Source of the DNA: RUG11462 sp036308645
GTDB lineage: Bacteria > Bacillota > Clostridia > Oscillospirales > Acutalibacteraceae
Assembly (NCBI GenBank): GCA_036308645.1
Contig: JAXJVH010000050.1
Coordinates: 1 to 64,000 of the forward strand
Direction: 5' to 3'
DNA length: 64,000 nt
How positions within the stretch are numbered: the first letter of the stretch is position 1; each line of letters starts with the position of its first letter. The notes beneath the pieces are model-generated. The model ran no database searches and had not been told where the DNA came from. It worked only from the letters and a program-made list of their open reading frames with translations. The position numbers and the translations under genes were made by a program. Below, piece after piece: positions 17,712 to 25,933 of this stretch.

Positions 17712-18155
17712 ATGAATTATGATTATTTTATGCAAGAAGCTTTATCTCTTGCTAAATTAAGTTTAAATGAAAATGAAGTTCCCGTCGGCGCAGTTATTGT
17801 GAAAGACGGAAAAATAGTCGGCAAAGGCAGAAACAGAAGGGAACAGTTAAAAAACGCATTATCGCATGCTGAAATAGAGGCTATAAACGACGCGTGTAAA
17901 AATTTATCTTCTTGGAGACTTGAGAGTTGCGACTTATATGTTACTTTAGAGCCTTGCCCAATGTGTGCGGGTGCAATAATTAATGCAAGAATAAATAAAG
18001 TTATTTACGGCGCAAAGGATAGTAAAATGGGTGCTGTAAGTTCGATTATTTCAATGTTTGACCTCGATTTTAACCACCGCCCAAAAGTTGTTTTTGGCGT
18101 TATGGAAAATGAATGTTCAGAGATTTTAAGTGATTTTTTTAAATCATTAAGATAA
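17712..18155 (+). CDS. tadA: TadA, tRNA adenosine(34) deaminase
   Basis: 147 aa. Deaminates the wobble adenosine of tRNA-Arg(ACG) to inosine. It has the zinc deaminase motifs HAEIEAI (His ligand plus catalytic Glu) and PCPMCAGA (two Cys ligands), and the family segment NEVPVGAVIVKDGKIVG near the start. Length is normal. Directly follows the protease gene by 2 nt. Confidence 0.97.
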   Translation: MNYDYFMQEALSLAKLSLNENEVPVGAVIVKDGKIVGKGRNRREQLKNALSHAEIEAINDACKNLSSWRLESCDLYVTLEPCPMCAGAIINARINKVIYGAKDSKMGAVSSIISMFDLDFNHRPKVVFGVMENECSEILSDFFKSLR

Positions 18156-18186
18156 TTATTTAAGAAATTTAGAAGGATGTAAATTT

Positions 18187-19281
18187 ATGAAACTTGGTAT
18201 TGTAGGATTACCGAATGTCGGTAAATCAACTCTTTTTAACGCAATTACAAATGCCGGCGCTTCTGCCGCAAATTATCCGTTCTGCACAATTGAACCTAAT
18301 GTGGGTATGGTTTGTGTTCCTGACGAACGATTGGATAAATTAGCCGAAATGTTTCAGCCTGATAAGTTAACCCCTGCCGTTATTGAATTTGTTGATATTG
18401 CAGGTCTTGTTAAAGGTGCTTCTAAAGGCGAAGGCCTCGGCAATAAGTTTTTATCGCACATAAGAGAAGTTGACGCAATAGTTCATGTTGTAAGATGCTT
18501 TGAAAATGATGATATTGTTCATGTTGACGGCTCGATTAACCCTGCAAGAGATATTGAAACAATTAATTTAGAATTAATCTTTTCCGATATTGAAATGGTT
18601 GAAAGAAGAAAAGATAAGTCAACAAAGTTATTAAAAGGGGACAAGTCTTTACAAAAAGAAGTGGATTTTCTAACACGTCTTATCGCTCATCTTGAAGAAG
18701 GAAAACCTGCGCGTTCTGTTGATATGGATGATGATGAAAAAGAAATTTTAAAAACTATTGCTCTTTTATCATCAAAGCCGGTGATATATGCTTGCAATAT
18801 GAGTGAAGATGATTTTACTTCGGGAATCGAAAGTAACGAAGGATTTAATGCGGTTAAAAAAATTGCACAAAGCGAAGGAGCAGGGGTATTGCCTATTTGC
18901 GCCGAACTTGAATCTCAATTAGTTGATATGGACGCAGAAGAAAAATCAATGTTTTTGAGCGAATTGGGACTTGAAAGTTCAGGACTTGACCGCCTTATTA
19001 AAGAGTGTTATTCTTTACTCGGACTTATTTCTTATCTTACTGCAGGCAAGCCGGAAGTTCGTGCTTGGACGATTAAAAAAGGCACAAAAGCGCCCGGAGC
19101 AGCCGGTGTAATTCATTCTGACTTTGAAAAAGGTTTTATAAGAGCAGAAGTTGTATCTTATGAGGATTTAATAAAATACGGCTCGATGGCAGCCGTAAGA
19201 GAAAAAGGTTTACTCAGAAGCGAAGGCAAAGAGTATGTAATGAACGACGGAGACGTTGTGCACTTTTTATTTAATGTTTGA
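18187..19281 (+). CDS. ychF: YchF, Obg-family redox-sensitive P-loop ATPase
   Basis: 364 aa. The N-terminal GLPNVGKSTLFNAIT is the P-loop. A DIAGLVKGASKGEGLGNKFL G3/G2 region and YACNM replace canonical GTPase motifs, giving ATP preference. A C-terminal TGS domain contains AWTIKKGTKAPGAAGVIHSDF. YchF binds ribosomes and is linked to stress and translation. AGAAGG precedes the ATG. The unit appears to start at 15550 or with tadA. Confidence 0.97.
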   Translation: MKLGIVGLPNVGKSTLFNAITNAGASAANYPFCTIEPNVGMVCVPDERLDKLAEMFQPDKLTPAVIEFVDIAGLVKGASKGEGLGNKFLSHIREVDAIVHVVRCFENDDIVHVDGSINPARDIETINLELIFSDIEMVERRKDKSTKLLKGDKSLQKEVDFLTRLIAHLEEGKPARSVDMDDDEKEILKTIALLSSKPVIYACNMSEDDFTSGIESNEGFNAVKKIAQSEGAGVLPICAELESQLVDMDAEEKSMFLSELGLESSGLDRLIKECYSLLGLISYLTAGKPEVRAWTIKKGTKAPGAAGVIHSDFEKGFIRAEVVSYEDLIKYGSMAAVREKGLLRSEGKEYVMNDGDVVHFLFNV

Positions 19282-19301
19282 TATATTTTTAGGTAGAAAT
19301 A

Positions 19302-19330
19302 TTGACAATTGTTCCAATTTAATGTATAAT
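19302..19330 (+). promoter_or_regulatory. consensus vegetative promoter of the tyrosine-kinase module
   Basis: TTGACA (19302-19307), a 17-nt spacer and TATAAT (19325-19330): an exact match to the sigma-A consensus in both boxes. The GTG start at 19360 is preceded by AAGGAGG. Confidence 0.85.
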
Positions 19331-19359
19331 GTTTTTGTTATAATCAAGGAGGATTTATT

Positions 19360-20037
19360 GTGGAAATAAATATTTTTGAATTAATTAATCTTTTAATCAG
19401 AAGACTGTGGATATTGGTTTTATCCGCTTTATTATGTTCTGGTCTTGCATTTTGTTACAGTTTTTTCGGCTTGACGCCTTTATATACCTCTACGGCTACT
19501 ATTTATATTAACAACTCAACCGTGTCAAACTATGAAAATAAGATTTCATCATCTGATATTTCTGCTGCCGAATCTCTTGTAAACAACGTTGCTACAATAG
19601 TTGAAAGCCGTTCGGTTCGTAATCTTGTATATGAAGATTTAGGTAGAACCAAAACACAAGAAGAACTTAAAAATATGCTTAGTGTAGAGGTTAAAACCAA
19701 TACTGTAATGGTTGAACTTTCGGTTCAGTGTGATAATGCTGAAGACGCACAAAAGATTGCTGAGTCTTATGTTAAATGTGCAAAAACAAGAATCATGGAA
19801 ATTATAGAAAATTCCGGTGTTTCTGTTGTTGATGAACCGAATCTTCCTAAAAAAACTTCATTCCCAAACTATAATACATACATTATTTTAGGATTTTTAG
19901 CAGGTTTAGTGATTTCTGCAGTTGCAGTTGTTGTTGTTGATATTCTTGATACAAGAATCGACTCTGCACAAGATTTTGAAGAAACATTCCCTGATATTTC
20001 AATTATCGGTATTATTCCAAATATTGAGGAGATGTAA
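19360..20037 (+). CDS. Wzz/YveK-type chain-length regulator (CpsC-like)
   Basis: 225 aa. Two membrane segments (residues ~14-35 and ~168-190) flank an extracytoplasmic Wzz domain, with the proline-rich DEPNLPKKTSFPN before the second helix typical of the family. It acts as activator of the tyrosine kinase encoded next (2 nt downstream) and sets polymer length in capsule systems. Start is GTG at 19360 behind AAGGAGG. No glycosyltransferase, flippase or polymerase gene lies nearby, so the polymer it serves must be encoded elsewhere, if any. Confidence 0.9.
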   Translation: MEINIFELINLLIRRLWILVLSALLCSGLAFCYSFFGLTPLYTSTATIYINNSTVSNYENKISSSDISAAESLVNNVATIVESRSVRNLVYEDLGRTKTQEELKNMLSVEVKTNTVMVELSVQCDNAEDAQKIAESYVKCAKTRIMEIIENSGVSVVDEPNLPKKTSFPNYNTYIILGFLAGLVISAVAVVVVDILDTRIDSAQDFEETFPDISIIGIIPNIEEM

Positions 20038-20039
20038 TT

Positions 20040-20837
20040 ATGTCAAAAAGAAAAAATAACAGTTCAAGATTTACAAAGTTTGCTATTATTAATAAAGACA
20101 CTTCTTTTAACGTAACTGAGGCTTTTAAAGCCGCAAGAACCAATCTTATGTTTATGCTTGATTCTAACAGTGATAAAAATTCCATTGTTTTTACAAGTTA
20201 TGCACCGCTTGACGGTAAATCTACCACTTGTCTTAATCTTGCTATAACTTTTGCACAGACAGGCGCAAGAATTCTTGTAATTGATGCGGATATGAGAAAA
20301 CCTTCTATTCACAGATATATGAAGATTCAGTCAAAGCCGGGGCTTTCCGAAGTTCTTGCAGGTATTGCTGATGATAAGCCGTGTATTTATAAAACAGATG
20401 TCGAAAATCTCTTTGTTTTACCATCCGGCACAGTACCTCCGAACCCTACGGAATTACTCATTTCTGAAAATATGGAAAAACTCATTGATAATTGTTCTTC
20501 ATTATTTGATTATGTTTTTATTGATACTCCGCCGCTCGGTCTTGTTACAGACGCGGCAATTGTAGGCTCTAAAACGCTTGGTATTATCAATGTTGTAAAT
20601 TGCCAACGTTCAAGAAGCGAGGATATTGAAACTATCAAAACTACTATTGAACAGGCAGGTATTAATTTCATCGGTTGTATTATTAATGCCGTTCCTTCTG
20701 CTACAAATTCCAGAAAATATTATGCAAAGAATAATGATTACGCATATAATTATGGTTATGTAGATTATTATAAAAGGTATTCGGAAAATCAATCTAATGA
20801 TGAAAGTGCAGTTTCAGAGTCCGAAGATAAACAATAA
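20040..20837 (+). CDS. CpsD/CapB-family bacterial tyrosine kinase
   Basis: 265 aa cytoplasmic BY-kinase. The Walker A-like APLDGKSTTCLNLA (around residue 60), Walker A' ILVIDADMRKPSIH, and Walker B VFIDTPPLG are all present. The C-terminal tail is a tyrosine cluster with nine Tyr within about 25 residues (codons near 20714-20790), the autophosphorylation site in this family. Separate from the membrane partner, as in Gram-positive bacteria. The usual Walker A Gly/Glu before GKS reads LD here (PLDGKST). Confidence 0.93.
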   Translation: MSKRKNNSSRFTKFAIINKDTSFNVTEAFKAARTNLMFMLDSNSDKNSIVFTSYAPLDGKSTTCLNLAITFAQTGARILVIDADMRKPSIHRYMKIQSKPGLSEVLAGIADDKPCIYKTDVENLFVLPSGTVPPNPTELLISENMEKLIDNCSSLFDYVFIDTPPLGLVTDAAIVGSKTLGIINVVNCQRSRSEDIETIKTTIEQAGINFIGCIINAVPSATNSRKYYAKNNDYAYNYGYVDYYKRYSENQSNDESAVSESEDKQ

Positions 20838-20849
20838 TTTGGTGAAAAT

Positions 20850-21539
20850 ATGATAGATTTTCATGCTCACATTTTACCTTGCGCCGATCATGGCAGTGAT
20901 AGTGTAAGTACTTCTTTAAAACAGATAAGTTTGGCAAAAAAAGCAGGTATTTCAACTATCATTGCAACCCCTCATTTTTATATGAATTCCAATTCTTTAG
21001 ATAAATTTGTTGAACGAAGAGAAAAATCATATAATCTTTTGACCGATGCAATGAAAGAATGTGGATTTAATATTGATATTTTTAAGGCGTCTGAAGTCAG
21101 TTTGCAGGTTGATTTATTTAAACTTGAAGATTTAAAACCGCTATGCGTTGAAAAAACTAACTTTATGTTGGTTGAAATGCCTATGAATGTTAATTGGACT
21201 AATTGGCATTATGACGCAATTGATGAATTGATTGCAAGAGGTATTGAGCCAATTATAGCCCACATTAACAGGTACTCATCTTTTTATCTTGAAAAGTTGT
21301 TTGAAAAAGATATTTTGTTCCAAGTTAATGTTGAGGCATTTAAATCATTGTCTTCAAAATTACGCATTTTGAACTTTTATAAAAAAGGTTACGTTAATCT
21401 TTTGGGTTCTGATATCCACAGTTTTTCAATGGATACTTATGACACTTTTAAAAAATACTGTGAAAAATATCCAAAAATGTTTGAAACCTCAAATATCAAT
21501 GCAATTAAAATATTAAATTCAAGAAAAAACGGTAATTAA
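20850..21539 (+). CDS. CpsB/YwqE-type PHP-domain tyrosine phosphatase
   Basis: 229 aa. A metal-dependent PHP fold with HxH in DFHAHILP at the N terminus, ATPHFYM, EVSLQ, HINRY and GSDIHS carrying the remaining His/Asp/Glu ligands. It removes phosphate from the BY-kinase tail. A 12-nt gap after the kinase gene supports one operon. Ends inside a strong terminator hairpin. Confidence 0.92.
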   Translation: MIDFHAHILPCADHGSDSVSTSLKQISLAKKAGISTIIATPHFYMNSNSLDKFVERREKSYNLLTDAMKECGFNIDIFKASEVSLQVDLFKLEDLKPLCVEKTNFMLVEMPMNVNWTNWHYDAIDELIARGIEPIIAHINRYSSFYLEKLFEKDILFQVNVEAFKSLSSKLRILNFYKKGYVNLLGSDIHSFSMDTYDTFKKYCEKYPKMFETSNINAIKILNSRKNGN

Positions 21540-21567
21540 GGTTTTATCCTTAATTACCGTTTTAGTA
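21526..21567 (+). terminator. terminator of the tyrosine-kinase module
   Basis: 16-bp perfect stem (21526-21541 with 21548-21563, loop TTTTAT) that includes the phosphatase stop codon and ends in TTTT. The T-rich tail abuts the next promoter. Confidence 0.87.
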
Positions 21568-21593
21568 TTATAAAAACATAATTTTCATACAAT
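21566..21593 (+). promoter_or_regulatory. sigma-E-like promoter of the ylmC-type gene
   Basis: TATTATA (21566-21572), a 13-nt spacer and CATACAAT (21586-21593). The -10 is a perfect sigma-E match, and the -35 agrees at five of seven positions with KMATATT. The ATG is 21 nt further downstream. Confidence 0.6.
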
Positions 21594-21613
21594 TATATGA
21601 AAGCGGTGTTTTT

Positions 21614-21898
21614 ATGATTAAACTTAATAGTTTTTATGAAAAAGAAATAATATCCATAATTGACGGAACAAGACTCGGAGAAATTTCGGATATAGAAATA
21701 GAAGAATCAAGCGGAAAAATCATATCCTTAATTCTTACGGGAAAACTGCGCTTTTTCGGTCTTTTCGGACGAAAAGACCCGATAATAGTACCGTGGGAGA
21801 GCGTAAGGGTTATAGGCGAAGAAACAGTTTTGGTAGATGTAAAAACCGATATAAATTATTCAAATAAACATGGCATCATACGGAGTTTTCTCGATTAA
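21614..21898 (+). CDS. YlmC/YmxH-family sporulation protein (PRC-barrel)
   Basis: 94 aa. A PRC-barrel domain spans most of the protein, with IDGTRLGEISDIEIEE, ILTGKLRFFGLFGRKD and IIVPWESVRVIGEE matching the YlmC/YmxH family. Members are linked to sporulation by genome context, with no defined biochemical role. It is preceded by a sigma-E-like promoter, consistent with mother-cell expression. Its last 23 nt overlap the convergent pseudouridine synthase gene. Confidence 0.9.
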   Translation: MIKLNSFYEKEIISIIDGTRLGEISDIEIEESSGKIISLILTGKLRFFGLFGRKDPIIVPWESVRVIGEETVLVDVKTDINYSNKHGIIRSFLD

Positions 21899-22838
21899 AA
21901 TTTGCAAACCAAACATTGTTTACTTTAAATTCTTTTTGATTTAAGTAATTTAAAATTCCTGCGTCTGTTTTAAAATTAAACTTTAGTTTATATGAATACA
22001 AAGCCTGATGAACGAATCCGTTTTTTCTGTCAACAGCGTTTTTTCCATATTTGCCGTCGCCGACAAGGGGATGACCAATATGAGCAAAATGCGCTCTGAT
22101 TTGATGCGTTCTTCCTGTTAATAATTCGATTTCGAGTAAAGACATTCCGTTAAATTCACGCAATACTCTATATTTTGTCTTTATTTCTTTGGAATTTTCA
22201 GACGGTTTATCAAAAACTTTTACAATATTTTTGTCTTCATTTTTTCTTAAATATCCGATTAAAGTATCTTCTTTTTCGGTTAATGTTCCGTGTATTAAGC
22301 ATAAATAGAATTTATCAAGTTCTCTGTGCTTTATTTTTTCATTTAATATTCTTAATGTTTCGGAGTTTTTGGCGGCAATTACAATTCCGCCTGTGTTTCG
22401 ATCAATTCTATTGGCTAAAGCAGGAGTAAATGACGCTTCTTTTTTTGGATCATATTCGCCTTTTTCATACAAATAACGTTGTATTCTTGTTATTAAAGTA
22501 TCTCTAAATTCTTGATTATCAGGGTGAACTATTAATCCTTCGGGTTTATCAATAAGTATGATGTTTTCATCTTCATAGATAATATTTAGTTTTTTTGAAG
22601 CATATAAAAAATCATAAACAGTAGGAACAGCCTCAAAAAACTCATCATTAATATACATTTCAACCAAATCGTTGACTGATAATCTGGTAGAAATTTCTGC
22701 TCTTTTTCCGTTAACTTTTATTCTCTTTAATCGAATATATTTATACAAAAGATTTTTAGGGAGCAACGGAGCGGCTTTTTGAACAAATTTGTCTAAACGT
22801 TGGTTAGCGTCATTCTTATTAATTAAAAAACTTTTCAT
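21876..22838 (-). CDS. RluA-family pseudouridine synthase
   Basis: 320 aa. An S4 RNA-binding domain at the N terminus (residues ~12-75) is followed by the RsuA/RluA catalytic domain. Motif II is ANRIDRNTGGIVI with the catalytic Asp. RTHQIRAHFAHIGHPLVGDGKYG is motif III. It isomerises specific uridines in 23S rRNA or tRNA; the exact target (RluC/RluD-like) cannot be fixed from sequence alone. Head of a short - strand run; overlaps the ylmC-type gene tail to tail. Confidence 0.93.
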   Translation of the reverse strand: MKSFLINKNDANQRLDKFVQKAAPLLPKNLLYKYIRLKRIKVNGKRAEISTRLSVNDLVEMYINDEFFEAVPTVYDFLYASKKLNIIYEDENIILIDKPEGLIVHPDNQEFRDTLITRIQRYLYEKGEYDPKKEASFTPALANRIDRNTGGIVIAAKNSETLRILNEKIKHRELDKFYLCLIHGTLTEKEDTLIGYLRKNEDKNIVKVFDKPSENSKEIKTKYRVLREFNGMSLLEIELLTGRTHQIRAHFAHIGHPLVGDGKYGKNAVDRKNGFVHQALYSYKLKFNFKTDAGILNYLNQKEFKVNNVWFANFNRENSV

Positions 22839-22847
22839 TTTACCTCA

Positions 22848-23219
22848 TTAAAATACATTTCTTAAAATTCCAAAAATTATTAATATAATAATTATAATAT
22901 AAATGATTATATCAAATACTTTACCTAAATTCAAGTTCCCATTTTTAATATAAACATATACAGCTCTTATCAAAATTACTAAAAATAACGGCAACATAAT
23001 TAAGATTGCGGGATTATAATAAAAAGCAGATTTAAAATCTAATCTTAATAACGATAAACACATTCTTGTGATACCGCAACCCGGACATTTCAAACCTGTT
23101 ATTATATTGAATATACAGGGAATACCGAAACCTATATAATAACAAAAAAGAGCATAGGCTAATAATACCGATAATACAATCAGTATAAAGCCTATTGCTC
23201 TTTTAATGCGTTTAGTCAT
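22848..23219 (-). CDS. DUF2752 membrane protein
   Basis: 123 aa with three hydrophobic segments. The motif GLKCPGCGITRMCLSLL (around residue 42) is the Cys-rich signature of DUF2752, which resembles a redox or metal site between membrane helices. The function of the family is unknown. It starts 6 nt after the DUF4234 gene without a clear ribosome site, so translation may be coupled to it; the two are often neighbours. Confidence 0.87.
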   Translation of the reverse strand: MTKRIKRAIGFILIVLSVLLAYALFCYYIGFGIPCIFNIITGLKCPGCGITRMCLSLLRLDFKSAFYYNPAILIMLPLFLVILIRAVYVYIKNGNLNLGKVFDIIIYIIIIILIIFGILRNVF

Positions 23220-23225
23220 AATTAA

Positions 23226-23573
23226 TTATTGAGCCATATTATTCAAATCACTTTGAATTAAAGCGTAGGCTACAATATCAAGACCGAATAAAGAAAGTAC
23301 AAGATATAAAATGCCTGAATTAGAATCAGTAGGCATTCCTCGCATTGCTTTTGCTTTGTTTATCTTTTCGCCTGCTTTATACATCCAAAAAAGAAGATAA
23401 ATACCGCAAGTAACAATGGATAATAAGAATACCATACCGCCGGATGTAGCCTGTGGTTCATCGGCTGCGATGTTCAGTTCGTTAACCAAGCAAATGAACC
23501 AATAGATACCGTAAATACCGCAGGTTATGATGGTAAGCACAATACTAATTCCGATATTTCTTTTAGTAATCAT
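23226..23573 (-). CDS. DUF4234 membrane protein
   Basis: 115 aa with three to four hydrophobic segments and the family pattern TCGIYGIYWFICLVNELN (residues ~17-34), partly repeated as TCGIYLLFWMYKAGEKIN. DUF4234 proteins are of unknown function. TAGGAGG precedes the ATG. It lies downstream of hpf, with an AT-rich hairpin terminator between, so it may be read through from hpf or have its own weak promoter. Confidence 0.87.
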   Translation of the reverse strand: MITKRNIGISIVLTIITCGIYGIYWFICLVNELNIAADEPQATSGGMVFLLSIVTCGIYLLFWMYKAGEKINKAKAMRGMPTDSNSGILYLVLSLFGLDIVAYALIQSDLNNMAQ

Positions 23574-23591
23574 TTTAATTCCTCCTAAAAT

Positions 23592-23614
23592 AAAAAACTA
23601 ATCAGTTAGTTTTT
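23592..23614 (-). terminator. AT-rich hairpin between hpf and the DUF4234 gene
   Basis: On the - strand, AAAAACTAA, loop CTGA, TTAGTTTTT, then TTATTTT. It includes the hpf stop codon. The stem is only A/T-rich, so readthrough is likely. Confidence 0.55.
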
Positions 23615-24136
23615 AGTTTCAATCAAACCGTATTTTCCGTCGTTACGTTTATAAACAACGCTGATTAAATTTGTATCAATATTTTCAAAAATGAAGAATT
23701 GATGTCCAATCAAATTCATCTGTAAAATTGCTTCATCAACCGAAATTGCCTGTAAATAAAATTCTTTTGAACGAATAACTTCAAACTTCTCGTCTTTTCC
23801 ATCTTCAAAATCAATCGGCGCAAATACTTCGTCGAATGAAGTTGAGCGAAGCCTTTTCTCAAGTTTTGTTTTCTGCTTTCTGATTCTTCTGATGATGTTG
23901 TCATAAGAATTATCAAAAGCGTCGGTCAAATCCACTTGAGTATCTTCGGCTCTGTAAACGGTAGATTTATCTTTTATGGTAATCTCTGACTTTACGGTAT
24001 TGCTTTCTAAAATAAACTTTACGGTAACATCTGCATCGTCAGAGAAAAAACGTTCAAGTTTTGTCAGTTTTCTCTCAATATGCTCTTTTGAACTGTCTTT
24101 TAACGTCACTTTTCTTAAAATGTAGTTGGTTTTCAT
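23606..24136 (-). CDS. hpf: long-form ribosome hibernation promoting factor HPF
   Basis: 176 aa. The N-terminal beta-alpha domain (1-~100) binds the 30S decoding site. The linker and C-terminal domain (~115-176, with the segment EVIRSKEFYLQAISVDEAIL) dimerise ribosomes into 100S particles in stationary phase. Length is right for the long form found in Firmicutes. A consensus-like promoter with a 17-nt spacer lies just upstream, and a short hairpin (24163-24184) would sit at the 5' end of the message. Confidence 0.95.
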   Translation of the reverse strand: MKTNYILRKVTLKDSSKEHIERKLTKLERFFSDDADVTVKFILESNTVKSEITIKDKSTVYRAEDTQVDLTDAFDNSYDNIIRRIRKQKTKLEKRLRSTSFDEVFAPIDFEDGKDEKFEVIRSKEFYLQAISVDEAILQMNLIGHQFFIFENIDTNLISVVYKRNDGKYGLIETKN

Positions 24137-24190
24137 AGTATCACTCCTTGGCTTAGATAAACGGAATTAATTAATTTTAATTCCAAATTT

Positions 24191-24219
24191 ATTATAGCAT
24201 TAAAGAGCATATTTGTAAA
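24191..24219 (-). promoter_or_regulatory. promoter of hpf
   Basis: On the - strand TTTACA (24219-24214), 17-nt spacer, TATAAT (24196-24191). Confidence 0.75.
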
Positions 24220-24247
24220 TAGTTTTTATATAAATTGTATAAAAATT

Positions 24248-25087
24248 TTATAAAATTACCGTTTTGTGTCGTGTAACATGACAACCAATGTTTACAGCAA
24301 CAGGTAATCCGGCAATATGGGTAGGGAAGTACTCAATATTGACTTTTAAAGCGGTAGATTTTCCCCCGAATCCCTGCGGACCTATATCAAGGGCGTTAAC
24401 TTTATCTAAAATATCTTTTTCAAGAATTCTGTAATATTCGTTTTCATTTTCACTTTCGCTGCGGCAAAGCGCTTTTTTTGCAAGATAAGCGCATAATTCA
24501 AAATCGCCGCCTATACCTACGCCGATTACCATAGGCGGACAGGGGTTGGCGCCGGCGGTACGTACAACATCAACGACTGTATTTATTACGGTTTCGCGAG
24601 TTGCGCTGGGAGTCAGCATTTTAACGGCGCTCATATTTTCAGAGCCGAATCCTTTTGGTGCAACAGTAATTTTAATTTTATCTCCGCTAACGATTTTTGT
24701 GTGTATAACAGCAGGCGTATTATCGCCTGTGTTCACTCTGTTAAGCGGGTCGCACACAACAGATTTTCTTAACAACCCGTTGATATATCCGTTCCTCACA
24801 CCGAGATTTACGGCTTTTTCAAGTTCACCGCCTATAACGTGAACATCTTGCCCGATTTCTAAAAATACAACTGCCATTCCTGTATCCTGACAAACGGGTA
24901 TATCAAGTTCTTTAGCGGCAATTATATTTTCGTAAATATCGTTCATAATTGACTTTGAAAGAAGATTTTCTTCCGAATTCCTTGCGTTTTTAACACAATC
25001 AACAATTTCGGAAGGCAGATTTTTATTTGCTTCTATACATAAGTTTTCAATGGTTTTGCTTATTACGCTACATTCAATTTCTCTCAT
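24248..25087 (-). CDS. fumarate hydratase class I, alpha subunit-type
   Basis: 279 aa. Matches the alpha (TtdA/FumA N-terminal) subunit of the [4Fe-4S] fumarase/tartrate dehydratase family. Cluster-ligand cysteines are expected in IPVCQDTGMAV, at NPCPPMVIGVGIGG and in the C-terminal GCHVTRHKT. It converts fumarate to malate only with its beta subunit. The beta-subunit gene that normally follows directly is not present anywhere in the window; hpf is downstream instead. AAAGGTG precedes the start. Confidence 0.88.
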   Translation of the reverse strand: MREIECSVISKTIENLCIEANKNLPSEIVDCVKNARNSEENLLSKSIMNDIYENIIAAKELDIPVCQDTGMAVVFLEIGQDVHVIGGELEKAVNLGVRNGYINGLLRKSVVCDPLNRVNTGDNTPAVIHTKIVSGDKIKITVAPKGFGSENMSAVKMLTPSATRETVINTVVDVVRTAGANPCPPMVIGVGIGGDFELCAYLAKKALCRSESENENEYYRILEKDILDKVNALDIGPQGFGGKSTALKVNIEYFPTHIAGLPVAVNIGCHVTRHKTVIL

Positions 25088-25110
25088 TTTTTAACACCTT
25101 TATTATATTA

Positions 25111-25136
25111 AAAAATCGGCTTAAATAAGCCGATTA
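25111..25136 (-). terminator. terminator after the yabP cluster
   Basis: 10-bp stem AATCGGCTTA/TAAGCCGATT (25114-25123 and 25126-25135). On the - strand the stem is followed by a run of Ts (25115-25111) after the S1-protein stop. Confidence 0.85.
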
Positions 25137-25141
25137 ACAAT

Positions 25142-25561
25142 TTATTTTGAAGAACGGCGAGGTCTTCTGGTTTCTGAATTTTTATGCTTTAACTGTGAGA
25201 ATTTTTCCTCGCTTGATTGTTTAAATTTTGCCATCATATCTTCAAAAGACTGCGGTTCTGCAGATTTCTTTATACCTTTAAATGTATTAAAGTTTTCATT
25301 TTTTGCTTTTTTTTGATTGTTTAAAGGTTCTTGCGTTTGCTTAATAGATAAGGATATTTTTTTTGGGTCAGAACAATCTATAACTTTTACTTTAACTTTA
25401 TCGCCAACAGAATAAATGTCATTTATATCCTGAACAAAAGAATTGGAAACTTCCGAAATATGCACAAGTCCCGATAACCCTTTCTCAATTTCAACAAATA
25501 CACCGAATTTTGTTATGCCTGTGATTTTAGCCTCTAAAACTGAATCCTTTACAATCTGCAT
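25142..25561 (-). CDS. S1-domain RNA-binding protein (YabR-like)
   Basis: 139 aa. One S1 domain occupies the first ~75 residues: VLEAKITGITKFGVFVEIE, GLSGLVHISEVS, VGDKVKVKVI and ISLSIKQ. The C-terminal tail is basic (ending SETRRPRRSSK). Downstream of divIC as yabR is in Bacillus. It binds RNA or ribosomes; the exact role is unknown. Confidence 0.9.
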   Translation of the reverse strand: MQIVKDSVLEAKITGITKFGVFVEIEKGLSGLVHISEVSNSFVQDINDIYSVGDKVKVKVIDCSDPKKISLSIKQTQEPLNNQKKAKNENFNTFKGIKKSAEPQSFEDMMAKFKQSSEEKFSQLKHKNSETRRPRRSSK

Positions 25562-25591
25562 ATAAATATAATTTCCCCTTAAAATTATTTT

Positions 25592-25891
25592 TTAGTTGCC
25601 TTTAATATCTTCATAAATTTCCTCGTTTGCATATACAAATCCGAGTTTTTCTCTTGCAGCGCGTTCCACAAGTTCGTCATGAGAACCATTGTTTAAAAGC
25701 GACTCCAACTCATCGTTGGAAACCTTAATTTCGCTGATTTCAGCTTGTTTTTGGGATAAAATTTTTCTTGAAGAAATGAGCTGTGTTTGCAGAGAAATCA
25801 TTGAATACACAAGATAAAATGCAAGTAGGACAATTGAAACTTTAAAAACAACACGCTTGCTTGCATTATTGGTTTTATTTTTTCTTTTCAT
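25592..25891 (-). CDS. divIC: DivIC/FtsB-family septum formation initiator
   Basis: 99 aa bitopic membrane protein: short basic cytoplasmic N terminus, one membrane helix (residues ~15-35), then a coiled coil with SRKILSQKQAEISEI. The end ERAAREKLGFVYANEEIYED is the family signature. It stabilises the FtsL-DivIB divisome complex. The frame runs to 25933, but the ATG at 25891 with AGAGG upstream gives the usual length. Lies between yabQ and the S1 gene, as in Bacillus. Confidence 0.9.
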   Translation of the reverse strand: MKRKNKTNNASKRVVFKVSIVLLAFYLVYSMISLQTQLISSRKILSQKQAEISEIKVSNDELESLLNNGSHDELVERAAREKLGFVYANEEIYEDIKGN

Positions 25892-25933
25892 AATAATCCT
25901 CTGAATAAATTTTATAGAACCATTATACAACAT

